In this document: positions 27,740 to 40,075 of the stretch, one piece after another
Layout of the letters: every line of letters begins with the position of its first letter
Position numbering within the stretch: the stretch's first letter is position 1
Assembly: GCF_031755915.1 (NCBI RefSeq)
Contig: NC_083386.1
Coordinates: forward strand, 9,486,001-9,550,000
Reading direction: 5' to 3'
Length of the DNA stretch: 64,000 bases
From: Ziziphus jujuba
Lineage: Eukaryota; Streptophyta; Magnoliopsida; Rosales; Rhamnaceae
Notes under the pieces: model-generated
Told to the model about the DNA's origin: nothing
The model's database searches: none
What the model saw: the letters and a program-made list of their open reading frames with translations, nothing else
Made by a program: the position numbers and the translations under genes

Positions 27740-30020
27740 ATTGCTTTCTAACTCCGTCTGGGACGTCGGAGATCCTCTTCTCTCTTTGCCATTCTCTCCT
27801 TCTCTTCCGTGCTGAAATTATTTGGTAATTTACTCAGCTTTTTCTCTCTTCCTTTTCTCTAGAATTGTTCGCTGATTTGATTTTGAATTTTTTGTTCGTT
27901 TTTGGTGAAATGATTTTTGATTTGTTTGAATGGAATTGTTCTTTCTCTCGCCTGCTTTGCTGCCTTATCTTTTGGTTTTTTGCATTGCATTTGTATTTTA
28001 GAGAGTTTGGCTGTTTTTAGATATGGAATTTTTGGTGTATCATGGCTTATTTTTCATCGTACAAAGAGGTGGTGGTCTCCACCTATCAATCAAAATTTTT
28101 TGAGATGTTTCATTTTTACTTGAAATTTGTGAAAATATTTCATGGGTTAGCTCCATTATATTTGATTTGCTTACAATTTTTCTTTCGTTTCATTGTAACA
28201 CTAAATAATAAGGACTGGGTTTGCCTGAACCAGTACTGATTGTATTGTTGTCAATGAATAATATATAATAATAATAATAACAAATACAAAACAAAAAAGG
28301 AAAAGAAAAGAAAATAGAAAGTGGAGGTTTATTATTAGTTAAAGAGCATTGCAGATTAAAGTTTTGAAGTTTCCCAGTTAGGATAGGCTTATATTGTCTC
28401 AGTTATTGTAAAAAACTTATACATTAGGATAATGAGGAGAAACAGTAGTATCACCATCATCATTGTAAATGTGCTGATTGCTGAACCTGTCATTGCCTCT
28501 GAAAGATTGGGAATTTGATGATCAAATTAAGGTGTAGGTTGTGCTTAACTGAAATGTTCAAAATTTGTATGGACCTTATGGGAAATTGAAGTTTATGGAA
28601 ATTATCGTCTAACTTTTTCTGGGTTTTCGCTAATGAGACATGCATTTCAGGTCTAGACCAATAGTAGGCTTATGTTTGTTGTCTCCGTATTATGATACGT
28701 CTTGTACTCTTGTTAACCATAAGTCATTTTGCACTTTCTAGTCTAAATTAAAGGGGAAATAAGTATAATTTTCTGTTATTTGTTTACACTTGTTTTTATA
28801 TCCCTGTGCAATCAAGTGTAGCTTTGGAAGTATTCATTGCATTTATGATATGAACGTCTACATAACGTTACTGTCTCTTGATTACCACTCTGGAAGAAAC
28901 ATCAGACTATTATTTACTGGGTTTTTCATGATGGACCAGATTTAATTGCATTATCTGGAAAATGTGGCTGGTTTTCTTTTGTTTTCTTTTCATATTCACA
29001 CCCTAAAGAATTATGCACCTTAAAGATTTCGCTACTTCAGTTCTCTATAATAATACTTTTTGTGATAGACTTGAAATGAGCTTACCAAGTTCAGAAACCA
29101 GGATTTTTCAGTTTGCCAAGTTAGACAGGACACTGTTACTAAATAAAAAGCTACTAAGTTAAGGCTCTTTGATTAAATTTGATTGTACAATCAGATTTCA
29201 ACAATGGAGTACTTGGTGGGAACTATGGACCACTAGCCTGATTTGCATTAAAGACACTGACCTTAGTCATATTTGGCAGTTCGAGATAAGCAAAAAGAAA
29301 TTACCCTACCAAACTTTTTAAAGGAAACTTTTTAACTTAGCTCTTCAAATATATTGCTCTGCTTTTTGCTTGATCATTTCCAGCAGCAACCATTAATTCA
29401 TAATTAGACGAACTATTCCATCAGAATTTTTGTGGGTCTGCTTCTGCAGACTAAACTTGTCTATAGCTGCTCCTTAGCTGTTACCATTACCAATGTTTAT
29501 CTTTATGCGTATTTCACTATTCCAGTTTACTTTCTCTTCACTGTCTGCTTCCCACTAAGATGGGAATATGGAATTTTAATATGCAAGTAGAGCCACTTCT
29601 CACAACAGCTCACCTGCCAATCCTGTTGCCTCTCTCATTCAAACATGAGTTTGTTTTTTGGCTGATCTTGACATTCATACTAGGATTATTAAAATATGTT
29701 TATGTTCTATAAATCTTATGATTTGAAAACTGGTTACTTGTTACTTTTATTATTCGAGCTCAAATGGTTGGTACTGTTTGGTTGATACACTTCTATCTAA
29801 CATAATTTGAATTATATGCTTGTTGATAAATTATTTCCTATCTTGTACTGTTAATGGGAATGTCTTTAATTTACACCTCTATATATAGGATATATTTTCT
29901 GTCCATGTTATGACTTTGAGTGGGCTACTGTAGCCAGTGTGGTTCCATTGCAATGGGAATGTTGTGTTTTTCACGCTTTATGCTTGTAACTAGAGTTAAC
30001 ATCACCCTTTTATGTATTAG
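27740..30020 (+). other. Probable 5' leader and long leader intron of the Myb/SANT-like gene
   Basis: 27740-27830 is less AT-rich, CT-rich leader-like DNA (GTCTGGGACGTCGGAGATCC). It is followed by 2.2 kb of T-rich, intron-like DNA without coding potential that ends in TTTTATGTATTAG immediately before the ATG at 30021. This suggests a leader exon and one long leader intron. It is inferred from composition and the acceptor only. Confidence 0.45.
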
Positions 30021-30998
30021 ATGGCTGCCACAGGAATTCATGAGGATGATGAATCTTTATGGAGTTCTACAACAGAAAAGATTTTTATTGATATTTTGGT
30101 AGATGAGGTAAAGAAGGGAAATTTTAGAGATGGTCAATTTGCATCATCAACATGGGCTGAAATTCTTGAAGAGCTAAGAACTAGGAGTAAACGGAATTAC
30201 TCCATGAAACAAGTTAAGCAGAAATTTAATAGGCTACGTGCCAAGCACCGTGACTTTAGTGAGCTATTGAAGGAAACTGGGTTTCGCTGGGATGCTGAAA
30301 CAAATATTGTGCATGCTACAAAGGATATGTGGAAAAATTATTTACGGGTAAATATGCCATAACTTTACACTTTAGAAACATACTAGATAATAAACCATGA
30401 TTTATTATATTATGTGTTGATGGTAGCTTTGTTTATTCTTTAGGAACACCCAAAAGCATCACCTTTCCGAAAGAAAGGATGCGAGCATTATAAGTTGCTG
30501 GGACTTATATTTTATAAGTCAACTGCCATTAGAGCGTTTCAACCTGCATCTACAAAAGACCGAACGGATACCAATGATGAGATAGAGTTGGAGAATGAGT
30601 TTCTCCACTCAAGTGCACATGTTGACATTGATGCCTGTAGTAGTAGCCGTGGTAATCCTATTCATACCCTTCATGGATCTACAAGTTGCTCTCCAAAACG
30701 TACTGCAGCAGGTAGTGCAGAACAAAGAATTAGAAACACTGAGGCAGTGAAGGCAACCGAAGAAGCTCCCTTGGCTAAAGCAGAGAGGAATAAGAGGGTC
30801 AAAAGCGTAGAGGAGAATGGCTTTAGTACTTGTGTAGATTCTTCCCTATCTAGATGTGTTTGCCTTCTTGAAGAGATGGAACAAATTAATGATGACACTT
30901 ATTTGAAAGCAGTTGAGAGGTTTAGAGATCCAGATTGGAGAGAGATATTTGTTAATATGTCTAAGAAAAGAAAGAGGGCTTGGTTAGTTAGGCTTTAG
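30021..30998 (+). CDS. Myb/SANT-like DNA-binding domain protein
   Basis: Two exons, 30021-30347 and 30444-30998, joined at a GTAAAT..TTTAG intron in phase 0, give 293 aa. Residues about 12-110 match the plant Myb/SANT-like domain (Myb_DNA-bind_3): an acidic start, FIDILVDEV, W at the second helix (STWAEIL), QVKQKFNRLRAKHRDF, GFRWDAETNIV and DMWKNYLR. The typical motif REHPKASPFRKKG then follows across the splice. The C-terminal 170 residues are acidic and serine-rich, then KRKRAWLVRL, a possible nuclear signal. The family includes L10-interacting Myb-domain proteins and relatives of the accessory proteins of PIF/Harbinger transposons; no transposase is seen here, so this looks like a host-type copy. 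The ATG directly follows a good acceptor, so the leader is probably spliced. A damaged second copy lies at 35322-36001. Confidence 0.85.
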
Positions 30999-30999
30999 T

Positions 31000-33636
31000 A
31001 AATTTACAAGTTTGTTAGCTAGACTTTGGTATTTTCTCTATGTAGTAGTCCTTCACATGCTCAGTTAGATCCAACTTTTTTTTTTTGATGAACTTATTTA
31101 GATCCAACTTAATTGGGTTCTATTTGGTTATTTTAATGCTTTCGGATTTTACTTGGTTAAATTTATAATATGTAAATGATGTTACTTTTAACCCTGTAAA
31201 TTCGGCAGCATTAATGTTCATCTTCCTCAACTTGTGAATGCAATAGAACATGATGAGCTAAACAAGGGCAATACAGGAGTTCTACTTTTCTTTTTGTTTT
31301 TTTTATCCTTTCTTTTTCTATATATATATATATATATATTGAAAATAATTTTCAAAAAAACAAGTTTCAGAAAGCATGGTAAAATCATGGTTTCTCTTGG
31401 GTTTTAGTTTATAAGGCAATGGCATGCATGAAAATTTGAAGTACTAAAAATTTTCATGGTTGTCATTAGAAAACTCATCCGTTAATCTTAGAGAAGATTC
31501 ATTTTGTAACGAAGAGGCTGGTAACGTTAAATCCACTTTTGTGCAAATCTACTAAATATACAATTCTCGCTCAGTTTGTACAGGAAAAATACAGGGGACC
31601 AAAAAGTAAATAAATAAATAAATAAAAGATAATATATATATATATATATATATATATAAGAAGGTACCAAGCTGGTTATGACAAAACTATCATATACACG
31701 AATCCTGTTCTTATTCATTTGAGAACCTGAGGTCTGTTAACTTTTTGGCTCAGTTAGATACAAAATCTGAAGAAAAGCATGAAAACAAAAAAATACAAGC
31801 TTGTCTGGCGCCAAATAATAATCCACCGCGCCCTGCATTTTGACATCGATGCCCAGGTTACCACAACATTACTTGCAGTCTTGTGCAATAAGTGGATACC
31901 TGAATATAAATTAGCTTCATTTTCTCTGCCAAAGGTCCAGAGTTCTTGTGCAATCTCCTCGGCTGGCATCGACATGGATCCTGCCCTTGCTTGCTTTGCA
32001 AGCAAATGAAATGCAAGTACGACAATCCTACATGACCACTGTCCCGGAATATACTTGGTCGATTTGGTGAATGTAAGTATCCTTTTATAGCAAGAACCTG
32101 GATTAAGTGTTTACAAACAGATGAAATTATGAACAAGAGCTAAATGGTTATACCAACACCAATTGTAGTGACCTCGAACATGCTTGGATAGGTTGGCAGA
32201 ACAATCTTCGTGTCAAAATGGATTATATCCCACTTCACAAAATTGTTGACCTGAAGCTCACCTTCAGTCCTCCAACAATTTTCTTTCAATGGTTACAGTA
32301 CCCTTCAGAGCAACTTAGTAAAGAGCAGAGCACTCATTGTTCTGCTCTTATCATATCCACCTTTCTTCTAATTCTCTCTCCCGTTGGTCAGATTCTGTCT
32401 TCTTCTTCTACTTCTTATTGTCCCACATGAGGAATGGATGGAGAAAGTAGTGGGAATCTATAAAACCTACAAAATACATTGCATATCAGAAGCTAAAGTT
32501 GTATGTAAATAATTTTAATGTTGTTTATATCATACAAAGGAATGATATGATACAGCTTTAGATCACATATTAAAATATGTATAGTTAATAAATATTGATT
32601 ATTTTGAATCCCTTTGTCTACAAACTATAACAAAAGGAACACCAAACACATGAATGAAATAGCAAAATTTTTAGGTTTCAGCACCATGCATTATTACGCA
32701 CATAGAAATGCAACCATCTCACACAAATATTTTATGACAGCTACTGCCCTAAAAGAAGGAATGGGGTGTGCATATCCGTTAGAATCAAAGTTTATAAGTC
32801 CAAACACTTTCACGAAGAAAACAAACTGCAGGATTTATATTTTCACCTTAATATTGCTTCCTATTGCCATTTCAAAACACAGCAGTTGTAAGCTTAATGA
32901 AACTTGTTGGCATATGACCTAAATGAGTTATTACAGTATGAATTATATATAAGATCCACCTTTGTGATTGTAAATTATAAAAATATGTATATATAAATTT
33001 CTTGGGCGATGTATAGAGAGGGACAATGCAGCTGCCACTTAAGAAATATGATTTTAATCAATTAGAAAACTAATGATAATTACTAGTAGGTCGCATAGAT
33101 TTTATGGGTTGCTCTTTCCCATTTATATTTTATCTAAAAAAAAAATAAAAAAAAAATATTTAAATCATTATTTGGATGAAAGGTACTCATTTTTACAATT
33201 GTTCCAAGTCTAACAACAAATGTTTAATTATGTGGACACTGACCAAGGAGGAGAGAGAATACAGCAAAGGAAGTTAAAAACACTTGCAAATCACAAGGCA
33301 GTCAATGTGAGAACATTTACCGAAAGCACATTAACAGCGTAGCGCATATAACCGGTTGGAAAGCCGGTATAAACTAGACACGATCAGCACCAATGACCAC
33401 AACTAACGTTATGTTACTAGTCAACAACGAAAAAGTAGCAGGAAGAACAAGATCTAAAATAATTATTCAATCTATAAGGCAGGCCTTCCAAGGAAAAAAA
33501 AAATCCAGCAATATAGACGTTGTTTGGCCAAAAACAAAGCAATGGAGAACAGATTTTTGTGCTTTTCCCTTTGCACTTTGATGAATAGCAGATGAGGGCA
33601 TACCATCATAACCAGTCCATACAAAGATTCTCAAAG
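31000..33636. other. Downstream spacer with duplicated gene fragments
   Basis: Parts of this stretch (31000-32350) recur downstream of the second Myb copy at 36002-36221 and 38834-40100, so it belongs to the duplicated block. It contains a (TA)n tract near 31320 and exon-like remains listed separately. 32350-33636 shows no gene I can support. Confidence 0.55.
31900..32345 (-). pseudogene. Unidentified gene fragment, copy 1
   Basis: An exon-like stretch at 32097-31900 keeps an acceptor (AATCCAG) and donor (CAG/GTATCC) and contains, in different frames, SPNRPSI, LAKQARAGSM and ELWTFGRENEANLYS. Upstream on the same strand, 32345-32245 matches another exon-like stretch of copy 2 (ELQVNNFVK). The frame shifts inside the longer stretch, so this is probably broken. 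I do not recognise the protein. The same two pieces occur at 39440-40075. Confidence 0.4.
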
Positions 33637-34968
33637 CTAAAATTGGGGTTTAGGTGTGTCATGAGGGCCCCACTGCAACAACATATGGAAACAAAAAACA
33701 TGTTATAGTGCACATCAACATCCATGCAATCCTAAAACACTCATGCATATAGATGAGGACTCACAGTAATTTAAGCTTTGAGTAGGAACGGCGAAAGCTC
33801 ACTTGAATGGGCCGCTGAAAACCTTTTTAATAATATATTTTTATATATATCAAACTTTGCAAATTTAAGTTTTGTTTGCACCTCTAGTAAGACTAATATG
33901 GAAACAAAAAACATGTTATAGTGCACATCACCATCCACACAATCCTAAAACACTCAAGCATAAAGATGAGGACCCACAGTAATTAATGCTTTAAGTAGGA
34001 ACGACGAAAGTTCACTTCATTGGGCTGCTGAAAACCTTTTTAATGACATATTTTTGTATATATCAAACTTTACAAATTTAAGTTTTGTTTGCGCCTCTAG
34101 AAAAGGCTAATATGGAAACAAAAAACATGTTATAGTGCACGTCACCATTGATGCAATCCTAAAACACTCAAGCATAAAGATGAGGACTCACAGTAATTAA
34201 TGTTTTGAGTAGGAACGATGAAAGCTCACTTCATTGAGCTGCTGAAAACCTTTTTAATGACATATTTTTGTATATATCAAACTTGCAAGTGTAAATTTTG
34301 TTTGCGCCTTTAGAAAGGCTAATAGAATGACCCATATTGCATGTCAGTAAACGGCAACCCAATTTGTTAATGGACCTGTAGCCCAATTTATCAATGGATC
34401 TGAAAAACCAAGTTGGTTGCCGTTCTTGTTTGTAAGAATTGTATGATACAGAAGAGTGTATCTAAAGAAAGCTTTCTGATTTTAGGCTTGTTGTTTGGGC
34501 CTTTTTGTTTTTTTGTTTCAATAAATTCGAGTTTCAAGCCCAAACAAAAAAAAAAAGATGAGGACTCAAATAAGCAGCTTTATTATCATTCAAAACCAAT
34601 TAAAAATGAAAGCAAATCTCCACATAAAACAACTGAAACCGTTCCCCCTCTTAGTAAAACTAGAGAATGTTATTTTAAATTACAGCCAATATCATGCATG
34701 TAAGCAGTAATTTGGCAACTTTACGCAAGGCACAGTTATGGTTTTTTTGTTCCCTGAAAAAAATAATAATAATAATAAAAGGGAAAGTAAAAGGCAAGCG
34801 TACCAATGATAAAAATCCGTCCAGTGAAAGCCCTTCCAAATGGATCCAACTTGACAGCATCCTTATAGGGAGCCTCACTAAAAGGACTAGCGTTCCAAAA
34901 CAGGACAGTGCCAAACATAAATGCCAGGTATCCATCCATCATTTTACAAGCAATAAATGTATTAAATT
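33637..34968 (-). pseudogene. Unidentified gene remnant or partial gene
   Basis: Two exon-like pieces on the minus strand. 34968-34804 has both splice sites (CCCAG acceptor, GTACGC donor) and is open for 54 codons. It contains MMDGYLAFMFGTVLFWNAS (hydrophobic) and KLDPFGRAFTGRIFII. 33672-33637, after a TTGCAG acceptor, reads WGPHDTPKPQF and a stop, and looks like a last exon. The phases of the two pieces do not join directly, so at least one exon is missing or unseen between them, where three 213-base tandem repeats now sit. Upstream exons were not found before the second Myb copy. It could be a damaged membrane-protein gene. I do not recognise the family and cannot tell whether it is live. 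Confidence 0.35.
33683..34325. repeat. Three tandem copies of a 213-base unit
   Basis: Units start near 33685, 33897 and 34110, each with TATGGAAACAAAAAACATGT. Each continues through AATCCTAAAACACTCA, GAAAACCTTTTTAATGACAT and GTTTTGTTTGCGCCTCTAG. Similarity is about 90 percent by eye. Confidence 0.92.
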
Positions 34969-35321
34969 CTGGGAACAAAACATAAATATATAACATGTAC
35001 TAAGAACTAAGTAGGAAACTCATTGGTTCAGATTACAGAGCCAGAACATGTACAATGACATTTGTAACCAAATATCTAAGCGCAAAAGAAAAATAGTAAA
35101 ATTAGCTTTCTAGCATCATCATTTTGTGGCAACCAGCTTTCAAGAAACTACCACGCTGAATATAAGATTATCCAAAAAATACTTAATAGATTGAACATCA
35201 AAATGTCCATGCAAAGATCCAAGAAATCACTAATAAAAGAAAGCCAAAATAAAAATAAGGTATAGAATTTGAAATTTGTCTGTTATTTTGAAGACGTATA
35301 TAAAAATCATGCTTCTATTAA

Positions 35322-36001
35322 TAATATTGTGCATGCTACAAACGATATATGGAAAAATTATTTACGGGTAAATATACTATTGCTTTAGAATTTAGATATA
35401 CTCTAGATAATAAACCATGATTTATTATATTGTGTTGTTGATATCTTTTTTTTTTTTTTTTTTTTTTTTCTCTTTAGTAACACCCAAAAGCATCACCAAG
35501 GATGCGAGAATTACGAATAGTTGGGGCTTATATTTTATAAGTCAACTGCCATTAAAGCATTTCACCCCGCACCTACTCAAGACAGACAAGATACCGATGA
35601 TGGGATAGAGTTGGACAATGAGTTTCTTCACTCAAGTAAACATGTTTACATTGATGCCAATAGCACTAGCTATGGCGATCCTACTCATATCCTTCATGGA
35701 TCGACAAAGTTGGTCTGCAAAGTGCACTGCACCAACTAGTGCTGAACAAAGCATTAGAAAGGCTGAGGCAGTAAAGGCAAAGGAAGAAACTTGAATAAGC
35801 GGGTAAAAAAGTGTAGAGGAGAATAGTTTTAGTGTAGATTTTTCCCTTTCTAGATTTGTTCGACTTCTTATAAGAGAACGGATAAAATTAATGATGCCAT
35901 TCATTTGGAAGCAGCTTGAGAGGTTTAGAGATTCAGATTGAAGAGTGATAACTGTTAATATGTCTGTCAATAGGAGGAGGGCTTGGTTAGCTAGGCTTTA
36001 G
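35322..36001 (+). pseudogene. 5'-truncated copy of the Myb/SANT-like gene
   Basis: Starts abruptly inside exon 1 at a point matching NIVHATKDMWKNYLR (exon end 35367, donor GTAAAT kept). The intron carries an expanded T-run (near 35446-35470), and exon 2 starts at 35478. The first exon 2 codon is TAA instead of GAA, about 10 bases are missing in the next segment, and later frameshifts follow (for example around 35720 and 35800). The end still matches RRAWLARL and the stop. The DNA-binding half is mostly gone. Homology to the first copy's downstream DNA continues to 36221, where the LINE begins. Confidence 0.87.
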
Positions 36002-36221
36002 TATTTAGAAATCTGTTGGCTAGACTTTGGTATTTGTCAATATGTATTAGTACTTCACATACTTTAGTTAGATCCAATGTTAATTGGGTTTTATTTGGTT
36101 GTTTTAATGTCTTTGATTTTATCTAGTTAAATCCATACATAATATGTAAATGATGTTGCTTTATTTAACCGTCCTGGTAAATTTGGCAGCATTACTGTTT
36201 CATCTTCCTCAGCGTGTGAAT

Positions 36222-38833
36222 TCTCTAGTTTTCGGCCGATTAGTTTGTGCAATTTTGTGTATAAAATTGTGTCCAAGATAGTTGCAGGGAGACTTAATAG
36301 CATTGTTGAGAAGATTATTTCTCCTCATCAAGGCGCATTCGTCAAAGGTCGATGGATAACGGAGAACACCCGAAGACACAAAGGAAAACATGGCCTTATG
36401 ATGATCAAAATTGACTTAAAGAAGGCTTACGATCGCCTGGAATGGAGCTTCATAGATAAAGTACTGGAGTTGTGGGGTTTTTCTAACGAGTTCAGATGGC
36501 TGATTCGAAGTTGCTTAAGCTCGGTGCACTTTTCTCTTCTTATAAATGGAAGTGTATGTGGCTCCTTCAAGCCAGACATAGGAATTCGGCAAGGTGATCT
36601 TCTTTCACCTATCCTCTTTATCCTATGCTCTGAAATTCTGTCAAGACTCCTGTTAAAAAAGGAAGAACAAGACAAGCTACACAGTATTAAGGTGGATCGT
36701 AATGCTCCAGCAATCTCGCACCTTATGTGTGCGGATGACCTTATCACACTGCTATTATCAAGAATTGTTTATATTACTTTTGCAGTTGGTCGGGTCAAAT
36801 GGTTAATGAAGAGAAATCCAACATTTTCTTCTCTAAATCCACTCCTCGGAAGGATAAGATGGCTGTTAAAGAAATTCTAGGCTTCAAAGATATGGGAGCT
36901 ACGGCTATATACTTGGGCAATTCTCTGGTTTTCGGCCGAAACCAATCGAAAGAATTTCATTTTCTCAAAGAAAGGATAAAAGAAAGACTTGAGGGTTGGA
37001 ACAAACACTTTCTCTCCAAAAATGGAAAGGCAACTTTGATTAAATCTGTGGTTCAAGCAATCCCTACTTATACAATGTCCACCTTTCTTCTTCGTATTAA
37101 TGTTTGTAAAGATTTGGATGCCATTGTTCAAAAATTCTAGTGGGAGTCCAAGCCGAATGCCATAGGTTTCTTAGCCCTGAAAGCATGGAGGGATCTGTGT
37201 AGGCCGAAGGAATTGGGAGGATTAGGCTTCAGAAGATTTAAGGATTTAAATTTGGCCCTTGTAGCAAAGCTCAGATGGAAGTTGGCTTGTGAAGAAGATA
37301 GCCTATGGATCAGGTTATTGAATGCGAAATATCTTCGTAATGAGACTTTTTTTGGTTACAAACTTAAAAAAGGGGCATCGTGGGTGTGGCAAGGAATCAT
37401 TAGAACGAGGAAAGTCATATGGAAAGGTTTGTGTTTTCAAATTGGAGATGGGTTGGCGATAGATATATGGAAGGACCCATGGCTGCTAGATTCAGAAACA
37501 AAAAGTACTATTGCTCGGATTGAAACAAATGTTTCTAGATGGAGGAGAGTGTTTGAGCTCCGTGATGAGAGAACTAACCAGTGGAAAGAAAATGAAATTC
37601 GACAAATTTTTACCCTGGACTCTGCTGAAGCAATTTTATAGTTAGTATGGCCACGGATCAGCTGTAGAGACAAACTCATTTGGAAAGGAAATAAGGAAGA
37701 TAGGTTTACAGTTAAAAATTGCTATGAAATTATGTGTTTGCCCGAGCAAGGAGGAGAAGCTGAGGTTATCTGGAAAAACCTTTGGACTCTCAAGATTCAT
37801 GAACATCTCAAATTGTTTTTGTGGAGAATGCTATCCAATGTGATCCCCACTAGAGAGTTGATCTTTGCAAGAATCGGTAAAGGGGACCGCAACTGTGTTT
37901 GGTGTGAAGACAAAGAGGAAACAGCTTTGCATATTTTCAAAAATTGCCACTTTATCCGAAGGCTAGCTTTAGCTAGTAGATGGGGGTGCAGACTAGAGAA
38001 TTAGTATGCTTCCAACACCAAGGAGCTGGTGGAGATGTGCATCAACCCAACTTCAACTAGAGCTGGACAAGGCAAAGATAAGAGATCAGTGTCCATTTTT
38101 CTTTCCACCTTATTATATTTAACTTGGTTATGTAGAAATGAAAAGATCTTCTCTGATTCCACCCCTAACCAGGATTTGTTACAACGCTTCAAATTTCTAT
38201 TTGATGATTTTTTGAATCTGGAAAAGCCAAGCAATACACATGGTGCTGCTACTAAGGAACGGTGGAATCCTCCTCCTAAAGGGTGGTGGAAAATCAACTC
38301 TGATGCGGCCTTTAAAACTAATCAAGCTGGGATTGCGTTTGTTGTTAGAGATTGGCAGAGGGAGGTCATTTTTTGTGATTCTAAACGTATTCAATGTGGT
38401 TCCTCCATAAAGGCTTAGGTGAAAGCCTTATCTTGGACAGCTGAAGTAGGTAAGACAAGGAATTAGAAAGCCCTCCACTGGTCTTCGGACTGTCAAGAAG
38501 CTGTGACTAGTATTCTATCCGTGGAAGAACCTGTGGTGTGGGAAACAAGATACGACATCATCTTCCTTAGATCTATTTTTGAGAAGGAGAACTGGTGTCT
38601 GGCATGGAACTCCAGAAATTCTAATAGGGTGGCTGCCTTGTTGGCGAAGAAAGCCCTTCAGATAGGATCCTCCTCTTTTTTGCTTAATTGTAACTCTGGC
38701 TATTTTCCTAGGGATATTTCAGGTTTAATAGCCTCTGATGCCCTTGGAAGTATCCCCCTTCTGTAATCCCCTCCCTGTAGGGAGGTGTTTTTTTTGTGCC
38801 TGGTGCAATGAAATATCTCTATTTATCAAAAAA
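36222..38833 (+). mobile_element. 5'-truncated plant L1-type LINE, inactive
   Basis: Remains of a non-LTR retrotransposon ORF2. The reverse transcriptase starts inside the domain (FRPISLCNFVYKIVSKIVAG at about 36231), with IKIDLKKAYDRLEW, GIRQGDLLSPILF and the catalytic CADD. Next come an RT thumb-like region (LEGWNKHFLSKNGKATLIKS), a zf-RVT domain with CVWC and HIFKNC near 37890-37950, and an RNase H-like domain (INSDAAF near 38295) to about 38766. The upstream endonuclease is missing. It is broken by a frameshift near 36760 and stops at about 37138, 37639, 38002, 38416 and 38464. The 3' end is a short A-run after TATCAAAAAA. The base string GAAT is present at both edges (36218-36221 and 38834-38837), and the flanks join into sequence matching the first duplicated block, which fixes the insertion borders. 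Confidence 0.9.
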
Positions 38834-39439
38834 GAATGTAAGTCAATATGAATACAGATTACACTGGTTTTTTCTTTTTATTTTATTTATATATATATAT
38901 ATATATATATAAATAATAACAACTTTTTGAAAAACATATTTCAGAAAACATGGTAAAATCTTGGGTTGCTTTTGGATTTACGTTTATAAGGGAATGAAAT
39001 GAGAGCATGAAAATTTAAAATGCTAAAAATTTCCATGCTAGTCATAGATAATTTATCCATCAATTTATGGAAGATTTATTTATAACAGAGAGACTAGTAA
39101 CTTTAATTCCACTTTGTGCAAATCTGATGCACAATTCTGGCTCAGTTTTGTCCCATGGTAAACAGAAAAATACAGGGAAAAAAACAAACTATAAGAAGGG
39201 GTATTAAACTGGTCATAACAAAAACTATCATACACTAGAACCTTGTTCATATTCATTAGAGGACCTAAGGTCCGTCATCTTGTTTGCTCAGTTAGATGCA
39301 TAAGCACGACAGAAGACGAGCTTGTCTCGTTCCGAACAACAACCTGATGCCCTGCGTTTTGACATTGATACCCTAATTACCTCAACGACAATACATGTAG
39401 TATTAATAAACTTCTGAAAGTAATGCAATAAATGGATAC
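38834..39439. other. Continuation of the duplicated block after the LINE
   Basis: Aligns with about 31240-31860: the AGCATGAAAATTT, GAGACTAGTAAC and ACAGAAAAATACAGGG segments have matches near 31425, 31515 and 31580. No gene seen. Confidence 0.65.
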
Positions 39440-40075
39440 CTGAATACAAATTAGCTTGATTTTCTCTGGCAAAGGTCCACAGTTCAAGTGTAGTCTCCGG
39501 GCTGGCATCAATATGGATCCTCCCCTTGCATGTTTTGCAAGCACATGAAAAGCAAGTGCAACAACCGTAGATAATGCTCCTGGAATGCTTGGTCGATTTG
39601 GTGGATGATGTATGCTTTTATAGCCAGAACCTGGAATAAGTGCATATAGACAGAGCTCAAATGATAAACAAGAGTTAGATAGTTACACCAACACCAATTT
39701 AACGACCTCAAACATGCTTGGATATGATGGTAGCATAAATTAGTTTCAAAATGGACATCTTACTTTCTATACATCCCACTTCTGTTGATTGTCACGTTCC
39801 ATACGGACAGCATTAAAAAATTTTCAGACATTTGGCACACAAGTGCTGCTTTTTACTCCACTGGGAAAAAAAAAAAAAAAAAAAACCACATACTAATTCT
39901 ATAAGTAATTAATAATTTCAGTTTAGACGTAAGTATCTGTTTAAGAGAGATTAAGGAAAAGTTTCTGTACCTTCACAAAAGTATTGACCTGAAGCTCAGC
40001 TTCAAGTCCTGCAAAAATTTTCTTCAGCTCTGATTCATGAAATTTAAGAAAGTACCTTCTTGAGCAACTTGGTAA
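39440..40075 (-). pseudogene. Unidentified gene fragment, copy 2
   Basis: Two exon-like pieces. 39630-39440, after a TTATTCCAG acceptor and before a GTATCC donor, reads PPNRPSIPGALSTVVALAFH and then VLAKHARGGS in one frame. The continuation ELWTFARENQANLYS needs a shift, so a base is missing or extra near 39500. 40075-39970 reads YFLKFHESELKKIF, AGLEAELQVNTFVK and a GTACAG donor. Copy 2 is better preserved than copy 1 in the first part. I do not recognise the protein; the conserved splice borders suggest true exons of a decayed gene. Confidence 0.42.

Noticed and set aside
27917..28239. Two plus-strand frames upstream of the Myb/SANT-like gene
   Set aside because: T-rich intron-like composition and hydrophobic nonsense; no similarity to the domain that follows.
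33360..33400. Possible tRNA-like or structured RNA (AACCGGTTGGAAAGCCGGT)
   Set aside because: A short hairpin-like string exists, but no full cloverleaf or anticodon arm can be drawn around it.
34413..34703. Plus-strand frame of 96 codons after the 213-base repeats
   Set aside because: No recognisable family and the same area holds a better minus-strand exon; likely chance.
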